Part shown: positions 44,108 to 52,977 of the stretch, piece by piece | Position numbering within the stretch: position 1 is the first letter of the stretch | Layout of the letters: the number at the start of each line of letters is the position of its first letter | Source of the DNA: Pseudomonas hamedanensis | GTDB lineage: Bacteria; Pseudomonadota; Gammaproteobacteria; Pseudomonadales; Pseudomonadaceae | Length of the DNA: 64,000 nucleotides | NCBI RefSeq assembly: GCF_014268595.2 | Contig: NZ_CP077091.1 | Location: 2,254,501-2,318,500, forward strand | Direction of reading: 5' to 3' | Translations under genes and position numbers: made by a program | Notes under the pieces: model-generated | What the model saw: only the letters and a program-made list of their open reading frames with translations | What the model was told of the DNA's origin: nothing | Databases searched by the model: none

Positions 44108-44566
44108 TCAGCGCAGCTTCTTGATGCGTTCGCTTGGGCTGATCACGTCGGTCAGGCGGATGCCGAACTTCTCGTTGACCACCACCACTTCGCCGTGCGC
44201 GATCAGCGTGCCGTTGACCAGCACGTCGAGCGGCTCACCGGCCAGACGATCAAGTTCGATCACCGAACCCTGGTTCAGTTGCAGCAGGTTGCGGATGTTG
44301 ATGTCGGTGCTGCCCACTTCCATGGAAATGGACACCGGAATGTCGAGGATCACGTCCAGGTTCGGACCGTCCAGCGTCACCGGATCGTGGTTCTTCGGCA
44401 CACTGCCGAACTCTTCCATCGGCAGACGATTGGAGCTCGACACGCCGGCATCGGCAGCCAGCAGCGCATCGATGTCAGCCTGACCGGCGTCACCGGTCTC
44501 TTCCAGGGCAGCAGCCCATTCATCGGCCAGTGCCTGATCGTCCTGGGCGTTCATATCGTCGTTCAT
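44108..44566 (-). CDS. fliN: Flagellar switch protein FliN
   Basis: 152 residues from the second of two adjacent ATG codons (44566), which has better spacing to GAGGA; 44569 is the alternative. An acidic, Asp/Ala-rich N-terminal half, then the SpoA domain (VILDIPVSISMEVGSTDINIRNLLQLNQGSVIEL). Builds the C-ring with FliM and FliG. 54 bases after fliM. Confidence 0.95.
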   Translation of the reverse strand: MNDDMNAQDDQALADEWAAALEETGDAGQADIDALLAADAGVSSSNRLPMEEFGSVPKNHDPVTLDGPNLDVILDIPVSISMEVGSTDINIRNLLQLNQGSVIELDRLAGEPLDVLVNGTLIAHGEVVVVNEKFGIRLTDVISPSERIKKLR

Positions 44567-44620
44567 CATGTGTCCTCGGCGGGCAACAATTCAGTTAAAT
44601 ACGGGGGTGAAAACGCCGCC

Positions 44621-45589
44621 TCAGCGACGCTCGATCGGCTCGATCACCTGCAACGCGAGGTTGCCTTTGTGCGAGCCCATCTTGACCTTGAAAGCCGGTA
44701 CGCCGTTGGCGCGCATGATCATGTCTTCCGGCATTTCCACCGGGATCACATCGCCCGGCTGCATGTGCAGGATGTCGCGCAGTTTCAACTGGCGGCGAGC
44801 CACGGTAGCGCCAATCGGCACGTCGACATCGAGCACGTCCTGACGCAGGGCGTTGACCCAGCGCTCGTCCTGATCGTCGAGGTCCGACTGGAAACCGGCG
44901 TCGAGCATCTCGCGCACTGGTTCGATCATCGAGTACGGCATGGTCACGTGCAAATCACCGCCACCGCCATCGAGTTCGATGTGGAAAGTCGATACGACAA
45001 TCGCTTCGCTCGGGCCGACGATGTTGGCCATGGCCGGGTTCACTTCCGAGTTGATGTACTCGAAATTGACTTCCATGATCGCCTGCCAGGCTTCTTTCAG
45101 GTCGACAAACGCCTGCTCCAGCACCATGCGCACCACGCGCAGTTCGGTCGGGGTGAATTCACGCCCTTCGATCTTGGCGTGACGGCCGTCGCCGCCGAAA
45201 AAGTTGTCCACCAGCTTGAACACCAGTTTGGCGTCGAGGATGAACAGCGCGGTGCCGCGCAGCGGTTTGATCTTGACCAGGTTGAGGCTGGTCGGCACGT
45301 ACAGCGAGTGCACGTATTCGCCGAATTTCATCACCTGCACGCCACCGACAGCAACGTCTGCCGAGCGGCGCAGCATGTTGAACATGCTGATGCGGGTGTA
45401 ACGGGCAAAACGCTCGTTGATCATTTCCAGGGTCGGCATGCGTCCACGGACGATGCGATCCTGGCTGGTCAGGTCGTAGCTTTTGACACTGCCGGGTTCG
45501 GCAGCGTTATCGGTCTGTACCAGACCATCGTCGACGCCATGCAACAGCGCATCGATTTCATCCTGGGACAGCAGATCCTGCACGGCCAT
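44621..45589 (-). CDS. fliM: Flagellar switch protein FliM
   Basis: 322 residues. The N-terminal CheY-phosphate binding segment LLSQDEIDALLHGV is present, then the FliM middle domain and a SpoA domain (LDVDVPIGATVARRQLKLRDILHMQPGDVIPVEMP). C-ring protein that receives CheY-phosphate. Nine bases after fliL. Confidence 0.97.
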   Translation of the reverse strand: MAVQDLLSQDEIDALLHGVDDGLVQTDNAAEPGSVKSYDLTSQDRIVRGRMPTLEMINERFARYTRISMFNMLRRSADVAVGGVQVMKFGEYVHSLYVPTSLNLVKIKPLRGTALFILDAKLVFKLVDNFFGGDGRHAKIEGREFTPTELRVVRMVLEQAFVDLKEAWQAIMEVNFEYINSEVNPAMANIVGPSEAIVVSTFHIELDGGGGDLHVTMPYSMIEPVREMLDAGFQSDLDDQDERWVNALRQDVLDVDVPIGATVARRQLKLRDILHMQPGDVIPVEMPEDMIMRANGVPAFKVKMGSHKGNLALQVIEPIERR

Positions 45590-45598
45590 GTCGTGTTC

Positions 45599-46102
45599 CT
45601 ACTGCAGTACGAAATTAGTGAAAAGCAACTGTTCGATCACCACTTTGCCAAGCTCTTTCTGCGCCACTTCCTGGACGCTGGCGGTGGCCTTCTGGCGCAA
45701 CATCTCCTGACCGACCGGGGTCGCCAGTGTGGCGAAATCCTGGCCGGAGAAGAGCATCACCAGGTTATTGCGGATCACCGGCATGTGCACTTTGAGCGCC
45801 TCCAGATCGGCCTGGTTACGCGCCAGCATGGTGATACTCACCTGCATGTAGCGCTGACGGCCATTCTGGTTGTAGTTGGCAACGAAGGCCGGCGCCATTG
45901 GCTCGAAGATCGCCGGTTGCTTGCCGACCGGCGCGGCATCGGCCGCCTCGGCGGGCTTGCTCTGGGCGCTGTGCATGAAGAACCAGGTCGCCCCCACGGA
46001 TGCACCAATGGCCACCAGCAACGCCAGCACGATCACGATGATCAGCTTGAGTTTGCCTTTGGTTGCGGGGTCTTTTACTGCTGCAGCTTCGCTCTTCGCC
46101 AT
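45599..46102 (-). CDS. fliL: Flagellar basal body protein FliL
   Basis: 167 residues. Cytoplasmic N-terminus, one membrane helix (LIIVIVLALLVAIGASVGATWFFM) and a periplasmic domain ending in a conserved stretch (EVAQKELGKVVIEQLLFTNFVLQ). It surrounds or supports the stator. A strong sigma-54 promoter lies 50-70 bases upstream. Confidence 0.95.
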   Translation of the reverse strand: MAKSEAAAVKDPATKGKLKLIIVIVLALLVAIGASVGATWFFMHSAQSKPAEAADAAPVGKQPAIFEPMAPAFVANYNQNGRQRYMQVSITMLARNQADLEALKVHMPVIRNNLVMLFSGQDFATLATPVGQEMLRQKATASVQEVAQKELGKVVIEQLLFTNFVLQ

Positions 46103-46154
46103 GCCAATAATCCGTCACTAATCGGGGGTTTCACAGTCGCACGGCAAGGCAAGA

Positions 46155-46169
46155 GCAAGTGTTATGCCA
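46155..46169 (-). promoter_or_regulatory. Sigma-54 promoter of fliL
   Basis: Minus strand TGGCAT-N5-TTGC, a close match to TGGCAC-N5-TTGCA with the ten-base GG to GC spacing. It lies 53-67 bases before fliL and fits FleQ/RpoN control of the fliLMNOPQR-flhB unit. Confidence 0.8.
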
Positions 46170-46206
46170 GAAGTGTCAGCGCTATCTGAACGGCGCCACA
46201 AAACCA

Positions 46207-46300
46207 ATGTGGGAGCGGGCTTGCTCGCGAAAGCGGTGTGACAGACAACATCAATGTTGAATGTGACATCGCATTCGCGAGCAAGCCCGCTCCCACAGGG
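46207..46300. repeat. REPIN-like inverted REP pair
   Basis: TGTGGGAGCGGGCTTGCTCG (46208) and its inverse CATTCGCGAGCAAGCCCGCT (46271) form a pair between fliK and the fliL promoter. Confidence 0.9.
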
Positions 46301-46314
46301 GGTACAGCGTCGTG

Positions 46315-47673
46315 TCAGGCGTAGTAGTCGACAGCGCTGCTGCCAATCACGCTTGTGGTTTGAGCAGCCACTTCAGCTACGGTCGCCGGGGTCAATTCTT
46401 CGTCTGCCGAATCCAGACGCCCACCAGCCGCGCGGGCGCGGCCCTGCTGATCCTGTTGCGCCTGTTCCTGGCCCTGCCAGCCACGATTCTGATCAGACAC
46501 GTTGACGTCGACCTGACCCATGCCCTGCTGGGTGAACATCTCGCGCAAGCGGTGCATTTGCCCGTCGAGGGCTTCGCGCACACTCGGATGCGCACTCATG
46601 AACGTCACCTGGGTCTGCTGATCCGGGACCATGTTCACGCGGATATCCAGACGGCCCAGTTCAGCCGGCTGCAACTGAATGTCAGCGGCTTTGAGGTTGA
46701 CGCTGGACAGGTACATGACGCGGTTGACCACCTCTTCGGTCCAGCCGCTCTGGTGCATGGCGATCGGTTGGTTCACCGGCAGCGCATTCGCGGTTTTCGG
46801 TGTCGCAGCCTGGGTCAGCGCTGCCAGACGGTTGGCGAAGTCGTCGACGCGGGTGTCGCTGGTGGCTGCTTTCAGATCTTTCAGGCCATCGTCTATCAGT
46901 CCGCTGAAGGCTTTTTCTCCGCCCTGGCTGGTGCTGTCCTTGTCGGCCTGTACGTCAAGCATGCTGGTCATGCTGGCGGCAAAGTTCTGTGCCGAGGTCA
47001 ATTCGCCATCGGCCTGAGCCTGGGCAGGGGATGCTTTGGGTTGCGCCTGGCTGGCGGCGGAAATGTGCCCGCCCTGCTCCATCGCCATGCGCACGGCCGG
47101 CAATGAATCGAGCGGGTCGGCCGAGGGGTCGAATTCGCTGTCGGTCGGCGCCGGATCTTTGACCATGCCCGGCACGACCGCCAGCGTAGGGGCTTCGGTT
47201 TCCGGCTGGGCTGGCGTTGCGACTACCGGCGCTTGCACGACAGGTGTCGCCACCAGCGGCTGGACGACTTGCACCAACGCAGGGTCAAGCGCCGGGTCTA
47301 CAGGCGCGGCATCCACCACAGGGGTTTGCACAGTTTCTGCGGCAGCGTCATCGGTAGCTGTCTCGCCGTCGCTGGCCACCGGTTCTTCGGCAGGCAACGC
47401 TTTGCCGCTATCGGCAACCGTCGGCTCAGGCGCGGCAGCGTTATCGTTGCCGACATCCTTTTTGCCGCTGTTGTCAGCGGACTTGTCACGTGCCGGTTTG
47501 ACTGAACTGTCAGGGTTCACGGCAGGCTTGGCCGGCGCCTGATCGGCAAACACCTTTGCGAAGCTGGAAGCCTTGTCCCCGGCATCTGCGGCCACTGTCG
47601 ACGTTTTGGCAGAGGCAGCTTGCGCCTTGGCCTGGGCGGCGGTCTGAAGAAGAATGTTGGGGGTCGCAGGCAT
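46315..47673 (-). CDS. fliK: Flagellar hook-length control protein FliK
   Basis: 452 residues from ATG 47673 (MPATPNILLQTAAQAKAQAA). Long Ala/Pro/Val/Gln-rich N-terminal region that acts as the ruler, then a Flg_hook domain near residues 330-410 (LQPAELGRLDIRVNMVPDQQTQVTFMSAHPSVREAL). The frame is open upstream to 47937 but that part is unrelated. Preceded by a hairpin and sigma-54-like site (47725-47739). Confidence 0.94.
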   Translation of the reverse strand: MPATPNILLQTAAQAKAQAASAKTSTVAADAGDKASSFAKVFADQAPAKPAVNPDSSVKPARDKSADNSGKKDVGNDNAAAPEPTVADSGKALPAEEPVASDGETATDDAAAETVQTPVVDAAPVDPALDPALVQVVQPLVATPVVQAPVVATPAQPETEAPTLAVVPGMVKDPAPTDSEFDPSADPLDSLPAVRMAMEQGGHISAASQAQPKASPAQAQADGELTSAQNFAASMTSMLDVQADKDSTSQGGEKAFSGLIDDGLKDLKAATSDTRVDDFANRLAALTQAATPKTANALPVNQPIAMHQSGWTEEVVNRVMYLSSVNLKAADIQLQPAELGRLDIRVNMVPDQQTQVTFMSAHPSVREALDGQMHRLREMFTQQGMGQVDVNVSDQNRGWQGQEQAQQDQQGRARAAGGRLDSADEELTPATVAEVAAQTTSVIGSSAVDYYA

Positions 47674-47724
47674 GACACGGTCTCCGCTGCACTGGGATCG
47701 TAGGTACAGTTGAGGAAGATGACT

Positions 47725-47739
47725 GCAAGCGCCGGGCCA
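47725..47739 (-). promoter_or_regulatory. Sigma-54-like promoter of fliK inside a hairpin
   Basis: Minus strand TGGCCC-N5-TTGC (47739-47725), with ten-base GG to GC spacing; one mismatch in the -24 box. Both elements lie in or next to the 3' arm of the hairpin at 47726-47756. Confidence 0.6.
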
Positions 47740-47756
47740 GTTTAGCCCGGCGCTTG
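47726..47756 (-). terminator. Hairpin downstream of hptB, likely terminator or transcription barrier
   Basis: Perfect 12-base stem CAAGCGCCGGGC / GCCCGGCGCTTG with a seven-base loop, about 24 bases past the hptB stop. There is no T run on the minus strand, so it is a barrier at best. Confidence 0.5.
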
Positions 47757-47779
47757 AGAAAAGTGCCGGACGGCGGCGC

Positions 47780-48127
47780 TTAGTGGGTGTGGGTGTGGTG
47801 TTTTTCGTCTTCGTACACAGAGCGCACGTCAGCAAATTCCTTGTGGATTTCGGCGACCAGTCGAGCGAGTGCTTGTGGATTTTTGTCTTTGGCGTTCGAC
47901 TCCAGCTCCTGGCACAACGCAGCCAGCCAAACCGCACCCATGTTGCTGGCGCTGCCCTTGAAGCTATGGGCGATATCGGACAAGGCTTTGGCGCTGGTGG
48001 TGTCCTGCAACTCCTGCAGGCGGCTTTCCGAATCCGCCAGAAAGGTTTCCAGCAACTCCTGATAGCCGTCTTCCATCACCTCACGCAGGGTGTCGAGGAC
48101 GTCGCGGTCTACATGTGGGTCAGTCAC
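47780..48127 (-). CDS. hptB: Histidine phosphotransfer protein HptB
   Basis: 115 residues. Hpt domain with the phospho-acceptor His 54 in AHSFKGSASNMGA; the C-terminus ends in a His/Thr-rich tail. In P. aeruginosa HptB passes phosphate from sensor kinases to HsbR, controlling the switch between motility and biofilm. Located 30 bases after hsbR. Confidence 0.92.
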   Translation of the reverse strand: MTDPHVDRDVLDTLREVMEDGYQELLETFLADSESRLQELQDTTSAKALSDIAHSFKGSASNMGAVWLAALCQELESNAKDKNPQALARLVAEIHKEFADVRSVYEDEKHHTHTH

Positions 48128-48157
48128 TTGCTCACTCCTTGATCAAGAATGGGCGGA

Positions 48158-49861
48158 TTATGCCTCAATCTCCCAGAAAAACTCCACGCGAGCACTACGA
48201 CCTTGGTCCGACCACCGGGCGTTATGCCCTAATTGGCGGACCAGACTGACCCCGCGCCCCGACAAACGGACAGCATCCAGCGGTCGCTCCATGATCCGAT
48301 CCACATCAAAGCCTTTGCCGCTGTCTTCGACCCGGACGACCAGACGCCCGCCCTCGCCCAGCGGCTCAACCTGCAGATGCACGCGGACGAAACCGTCCTG
48401 CAGAGCCTGTAGCCGTTCGTTGCGCAATTCGTAGTAACGGGCGAAACCCGACGCATCGCGCTTGAGACTGGAATCCAGCCCCAACACACCGTGCTCCAAA
48501 GCATTGGAATACAACTCGGCGAGCACGCTGTACAACGCGCCGCTCTGCGCGCGCAATCCATGTACCTCCTGCAGCAATTGCAGAAGAAACGGTAACGGAT
48601 TGAAACGCTTGAGCGTGGCGCCGCGAAATTCGAAGCTGACCGACCAGTCCAGCGGGCACGACTGGCCACTGTCGGAATACATCGGCGCCGAGCCTTGCGC
48701 CTGCGCCGATTCGAGCAGGCTGACTTCAACCATGCTGACATCGTCGCGCGCCTGCCCGCGAAAATCGCGCAGGGCTTGTTCAATATCCTCGAATAGCCGG
48801 TCTGGCTCTCGATTAGCGGCAAAAACCTGCTGCAAGCGTTCGACGCCGAACAACTGATCGTTGGCATCGCTGGTATCGATCACCCCGTCGGACAGCAGAA
48901 ATACCCGATCTCCGACCGCCATCGAATGCACTTGAGTGCGGTCGTCGAACGCCTGCGGACTGAGTACCCCCAACGGCAAATGGCGCGCGGCCAGCGGTTC
49001 GCGCTCGCCAGTGGCAAGGCGGTGCAGATACCCGTCGGGCATGCCGCCGTTCCACACTTCCACCGAGCGCCGCTCCGAACTCAGGCACAGCAAAGTCGCG
49101 CAGCAGAACATGTCTACCGGCAGGATGCGCTTGAGCTTGGCGTTCATCTCGCGCAACGTTTCGGCCAGGCCGTAGCCCTTGGCGGTCATGCCATAAAACA
49201 CTTCTGCCAGCGGCATCGCGCCAACCGCCGCCGGCAAGCCATGCCCGGTGAAGTCGCCAAGCATGACGTGCATGTCGCCGGCCGGCGTGTAGGCCGCCAG
49301 CAGCAGATCGCCGTTGAACAGCGCGTAGGGCGATTGCAGGTAACGGATGTTCGGCGCGCTCAGGCAACCGGAATGCGCGACCTTGTCGAACACTGCCTTG
49401 GCCACGCGCTGTTCGTTGAGCAGGTAATCGTGATGTCGGGCGATCTGGTCGCGTTGTTCCAGCACCGTCGCCTGCAAACGGCGCAAGCGATCCATCGCCT
49501 TGATTTTGGCGGCCAGGATCACCTGGTTATACGGCTTCGCCAGAAAGTCGTCGCCACCCGCCTCCAGGCAACGGGCCAGCGCCTCGCTTTCGGTCAACGA
49601 GGTGAGAAAGATGATCGGTACCAGCGCTTCCCCTGCCAGTGCCTTGATCTGCCGGGCGGCCTCGAAACCGTCCATCACCGGCATCATCGCGTCCATGAGT
49701 ACCAGATCGGGCTGCTGCTGGCGAAAAACCGCAACGGCTTGCGCGCCATCAGCCGCGGTCAGCACTTCATGGCCCTGGCGACGGACGATCGTCGACAGCA
49801 GCAACCGGTCGGCCGCGCTGTCTTCCGCGATCAGGATCGTCAGCGGCTCAAGCGCCTGCAT
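48158..49861 (-). CDS. hsbR: Response regulator HsbR with phosphatase and anti-sigma kinase domains
   Basis: 567 residues from ATG 49861 (MQALEPLTILIAEDS). Receiver domain with Asp 57 (LVLMDAMMP), a PP2C/SpoIIE-type phosphatase (residues about 190-390, VMLGDFTGHGLPAAVGAMPL), and a HATPase-like anti-sigma domain at the C-terminus (ELYSNALEHGVLGLD). It controls phosphorylation of HsbA and is fed by HptB. Five bases after the hsbA stop. Confidence 0.92.
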   Translation of the reverse strand: MQALEPLTILIAEDSAADRLLLSTIVRRQGHEVLTAADGAQAVAVFRQQQPDLVLMDAMMPVMDGFEAARQIKALAGEALVPIIFLTSLTESEALARCLEAGGDDFLAKPYNQVILAAKIKAMDRLRRLQATVLEQRDQIARHHDYLLNEQRVAKAVFDKVAHSGCLSAPNIRYLQSPYALFNGDLLLAAYTPAGDMHVMLGDFTGHGLPAAVGAMPLAEVFYGMTAKGYGLAETLREMNAKLKRILPVDMFCCATLLCLSSERRSVEVWNGGMPDGYLHRLATGEREPLAARHLPLGVLSPQAFDDRTQVHSMAVGDRVFLLSDGVIDTSDANDQLFGVERLQQVFAANREPDRLFEDIEQALRDFRGQARDDVSMVEVSLLESAQAQGSAPMYSDSGQSCPLDWSVSFEFRGATLKRFNPLPFLLQLLQEVHGLRAQSGALYSVLAELYSNALEHGVLGLDSSLKRDASGFARYYELRNERLQALQDGFVRVHLQVEPLGEGGRLVVRVEDSGKGFDVDRIMERPLDAVRLSGRGVSLVRQLGHNARWSDQGRSARVEFFWEIEA

Positions 49862-49866
49862 GGCCG

Positions 49867-50172
49867 TCAACTGATGTCGAACAGTTTGTCGAAATTGGAG
49901 ATCGCGAGGATTTTCTTCACGTCGGAGCTGCTGTTGACGACGCGGATGTCCGCGTCGTCGCCGCCCGCGTGGTCACGCAGCAGAAGCAACATGCCCAGCG
50001 CGGAGCTGTCGAGGTAGGTGGCTTCTTTCAGATCGACCACAATGGATTCGGGTTTCGTATTGAGTTTTTCATACGACTCGCGAAATTCCTGGTGGCGACC
50101 GAAATCGAAGCGCCCTTTGATCGCGATTGTCAGCTTGTGACCATCTGGCGAGACTTCTGTAACGACTGACAT
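49867..50172 (-). CDS. hsbA: Anti-anti-sigma factor HsbA
   Basis: 101 residues, a STAS domain. The phosphorylatable Ser is in YLDSSALGMLLLL (Ser 56 or 57). In P. aeruginosa, phosphorylated HsbA binds HsbD; unphosphorylated HsbA binds FlgM, releasing FliA and thus favouring motility. First gene of hsbA-hsbR-hptB, placed between fliJ and fliK. Confidence 0.92.
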   Translation of the reverse strand: MSVVTEVSPDGHKLTIAIKGRFDFGRHQEFRESYEKLNTKPESIVVDLKEATYLDSSALGMLLLLRDHAGGDDADIRVVNSSSDVKKILAISNFDKLFDIS

Positions 50173-50254
50173 TGACTGGCTTCCTTGTCATTGACGAACC
50201 TGTACAAGGTTTAGCATCTGGATAGGGATGGGGCAAGGCGCAACGCTGGAACAA

Positions 50255-50347
50255 ATGTGGGAGCGGGCTTGCTCGCGAATGCGGGTTCATCAGCAAAACA
50301 TTGAGTGACTGACACTCCGCCTTCGCGAGCAAGCCCGCTCCCACAGG
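50255..50347. repeat. REPIN-like inverted REP pair
   Basis: TGTGGGAGCGGGCTTGCTCG (50256) and its inverse CTTCGCGAGCAAGCCCGCTC (50321) between fliJ and hsbA. Similar in spacing to the pair at 46207-46300. Confidence 0.9.
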
Positions 50348-50362
50348 GGATTTGGGTGAAGG

Positions 50363-50812
50363 TTAGAAGGCATCACGCCGCGGCAGGCGCTGCGACAGTT
50401 CATCGAGCAGCTTCTGCTCACGCTTGTCTTCGAGGCGTTGCGCCTCGTCGCGATAGCGCTGGACCAGCTTGCGCAGGCCTTCGACGCGAGCGAAGGCCTG
50501 TTGCCAGGCTTCGCGGGCCTTGTCCAGATTGTTCTGGTGCCAGACCAGGCTCTGGCGCTGCTGATCAACCGCAGTATCGAGCTGCGCCAGAAAGCCCTGG
50601 AAGCCGAGCAGCCACTGCCCGCTCACACCGGTGCTGCCGCGCACGATCCATTGCTGTGAATAATCCAGACGAAAGGCATTGAGGTCGGCCAGCTTGCTTT
50701 CGGCAACCTTCACCTGCCCCTGAAAATAGGCGAGGCGCTGCACGGCGGTTTTCTCGGCCTTCTCGGCCATGTCCACCACCGGTGCCAGGCGCGCGGCGCG
50801 GCTGACGGCCAT
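50363..50812 (-). CDS. fliJ: Flagellar export chaperone FliJ
   Basis: 149 residues, a long antiparallel coiled coil throughout (LAPVVDMAEKAEKTAVQRLAYFQGQ, KREQKLLDEL-type helices). FliJ links FliI to the export gate. The gene starts 6 bases after fliI. The REP pair follows it. Confidence 0.94.
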   Translation of the reverse strand: MAVSRAARLAPVVDMAEKAEKTAVQRLAYFQGQVKVAESKLADLNAFRLDYSQQWIVRGSTGVSGQWLLGFQGFLAQLDTAVDQQRQSLVWHQNNLDKAREAWQQAFARVEGLRKLVQRYRDEAQRLEDKREQKLLDELSQRLPRRDAF

Positions 50813-50818
50813 GAGCGG

Positions 50819-52177
50819 TTACCCGCCTGCCGCGGGGGCGAACAGGGTTTCGAGATAAGCCTGGCTTTCGCCCATGTTGATTTTGTCGTTGAGGCCCTGG
50901 CGCTGATACCTGACCAACTGCGGTTGCAGGGAAATCGCCAGGTCGGTCTCGCGATCGCCGCCGGCGACGTAGGCGCCGACGCTGATCAGGTCGCGGCTCT
51001 GTTGATAGCGCGACCACAGTTGCTTGAAATACTGCGCGCGCTGCATGTGCTCGGCCGAAACCACCGCCGGCATCACCCGGCTGATCGACGCTTCAATATC
51101 GATGGCCGGATAGTGCCCTTCCTCGGCCAGACGCCGCGACAGCACAATGTGGCCGTCCAGCACGCCCCGCGCCGAGTCGGCAATCGGGTCCTGCTGGTCA
51201 TCGCCCTCGGACAACACCGTGTAGAACGCCGTGATGGAACCACCGCCCTTCTCGGCATTACCGGCGCGCTCGACCAGTTTCGGCAGTTTGGCAAATACCG
51301 ACGGCGGATAGCCCTTGGTCGCAGGCGGCTCGCCAATAGCCAGGGCGATTTCCCGCTGGGCCTGGGCGAAACGCGTCAGCGAATCCATCAGCAGCAAAAC
51401 GTTCTTGCCCTTGTCGCGGAAATACTCGGCGATGCGCGTGCAGTACATCGCCGCGCGCATACGCATCAGTGGTGCATCGTCCGCCGGCGAGGCGACCACG
51501 ACCGAACGCTTGAGGCCTTCTTCGCCGAGGATGTGTTCGATGAATTCTTTAACTTCGCGACCGCGTTCGCCGATCAGACCGACGACAATAATGTCGGCCT
51601 CGGTGAAGCGCGTCATCATGCCCAGCAACACCGATTTACCGACACCGGTACCGGCGAAAAGACCCAGACGCTGACCACGGCCGACCGTCAGCAAACCGTT
51701 GATGCAGCGGATGCCGACGTCCAGCGGCACGCTGATCGGGTCACGGTTGAGCGGGTTGATTGTCGGGCCATCCATCGGCACCCAGTCTTCGGCCTTCATG
51801 CCGCCCTTGCCGTCCAGCGCACGACCGGCGCCATCGAGTACGCGGCCGAGCATGCTCATGCCCATCGGCAGGCGCCCGGTATCGGCCAGCGGCACCACAC
51901 GGGCACCGGGAGCGATGCCGGCGACACTGCCGACCGGCATCAGAAAGACTTTGCTGCCAGAAAAACCCATGACTTCTGCTTCCACCTGGGACGGGTGGTA
52001 GCTGTCGTCATTGATCACCATGCACCGGGTGCCCATGGCGGCGCGCAGGCCTTCCGCCTCAAGCGTCAGGCCAACCATGCGCAGCAGACGGCCTTCGAGA
52101 ATCGGCGCGCCGGCAATCTCGGTGGCCTCGGCATAGGTGCTCAGGCGCTTGGCAAAACTGGTGCGTTCAAGGCGCAT
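50819..52177 (-). CDS. fliI: Flagellar export ATPase FliI
   Basis: 452 residues. Walker [16 protein letters not shown] near residues 170-184, Walker B-like [20 protein letters not shown], and the F1-beta-like motif [19 protein letters not shown]. Hexameric ATPase of the type III export machinery. Its start overlaps the fliH end by 11 bases. Confidence 0.97.
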   Translation of the reverse strand: MRLERTSFAKRLSTYAEATEIAGAPILEGRLLRMVGLTLEAEGLRAAMGTRCMVINDDSYHPSQVEAEVMGFSGSKVFLMPVGSVAGIAPGARVVPLADTGRLPMGMSMLGRVLDGAGRALDGKGGMKAEDWVPMDGPTINPLNRDPISVPLDVGIRCINGLLTVGRGQRLGLFAGTGVGKSVLLGMMTRFTEADIIVVGLIGERGREVKEFIEHILGEEGLKRSVVVASPADDAPLMRMRAAMYCTRIAEYFRDKGKNVLLLMDSLTRFAQAQREIALAIGEPPATKGYPPSVFAKLPKLVERAGNAEKGGGSITAFYTVLSEGDDQQDPIADSARGVLDGHIVLSRRLAEEGHYPAIDIEASISRVMPAVVSAEHMQRAQYFKQLWSRYQQSRDLISVGAYVAGGDRETDLAISLQPQLVRYQRQGLNDKINMGESQAYLETLFAPAAGG

Positions 52178-52973
52178 CGCTGGCGTCCGCGCGCGGCTCG
52201 TCAGGGTCGACAGCCGCTGGGGTGTCCTCAGGGATTTCCAGGCTCAAGTCAGGCGCTGCGGGGTGCAGAGCCTGCTCGTGCAACTGGTCGAACAGTTTCG
52301 CCATAACCTGCGTCACCCGCGATTCAACGCTGGCGTCGATGCGGCTGTGCTCGGTTTCAACCCGGCAACCGCCCGGCAACAACGACTCGTCTTCGACGAT
52401 GCGCCAGCTTTCTTCATGGCGCTCGCGCAGGGCTTTGACTTGCGCAAAGTCCTGCGGGTTGACGTACAGGCGCACGTTTTCAACGCCCAGCGGCAACAGC
52501 TTGAGCGCATCGCGCATGACGTGTTCGATTTGCGTCGAATCGATGGCCAGTTCGCGCTTGATCACCTGTTTGGTGATGTGTTGCACGAGGTCGACCAGCG
52601 ACTTTTCAATCTGTGTGTCTTGTTCGGCGATCGGTTCGAACAGGTTGGCCATCAACAGCTCAAGGCTGGCGATTTTCGCCGCCAGGGCTGTTTCAGCTTC
52701 CTGACGCACCTTCAGCGTGGTGCTGTGAAAACCTTCTTTCTCGCCGATGGCGAAGCCCTCGTTGTAAGCCTCCTGACGGATGCTCTCGAGTTCTTCCAGC
52801 GTCAGTGGCTGGACTTCTTCCAGCGGCACTTCTTCCATTTCCGGCGGTTCGGGTTCCGGCTCAGGCTCGGGTTCCGGTTTCGGCGGATCGAAACTGGGCA
52901 TTGCCCAGGATTCGAAGCCACGAACATCGCGGGCGCGGATCAGATCCGTCACAGACTCGTCAGGCTTGTCCAT
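52167..52973 (-). CDS. fliH: Flagellar export regulator FliH
   Basis: 268 residues. An N-terminal Glu/Pro-rich segment with an EP run (around residues 33-42), a coiled coil ([22 protein letters not shown]) and a C-terminal domain that inhibits FliI until docking. Shares an overlap with fliI; four bases after fliG. Confidence 0.94.
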   Translation of the reverse strand: MDKPDESVTDLIRARDVRGFESWAMPSFDPPKPEPEPEPEPEPPEMEEVPLEEVQPLTLEELESIRQEAYNEGFAIGEKEGFHSTTLKVRQEAETALAAKIASLELLMANLFEPIAEQDTQIEKSLVDLVQHITKQVIKRELAIDSTQIEHVMRDALKLLPLGVENVRLYVNPQDFAQVKALRERHEESWRIVEDESLLPGGCRVETEHSRIDASVESRVTQVMAKLFDQLHEQALHPAAPDLSLEIPEDTPAAVDPDEPRADASDAP

Positions 52974-52977
52974 GGGC

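Noticed and set aside
43604..46189. 861-codon open frame on the plus strand opposite fliL, fliM, fliN and fliO
   Set aside because: It lies fully antisense to well-known flagellar genes, has the composition of a shadow frame (rich in His, Gln, Arg and Asp) and no family resemblance.
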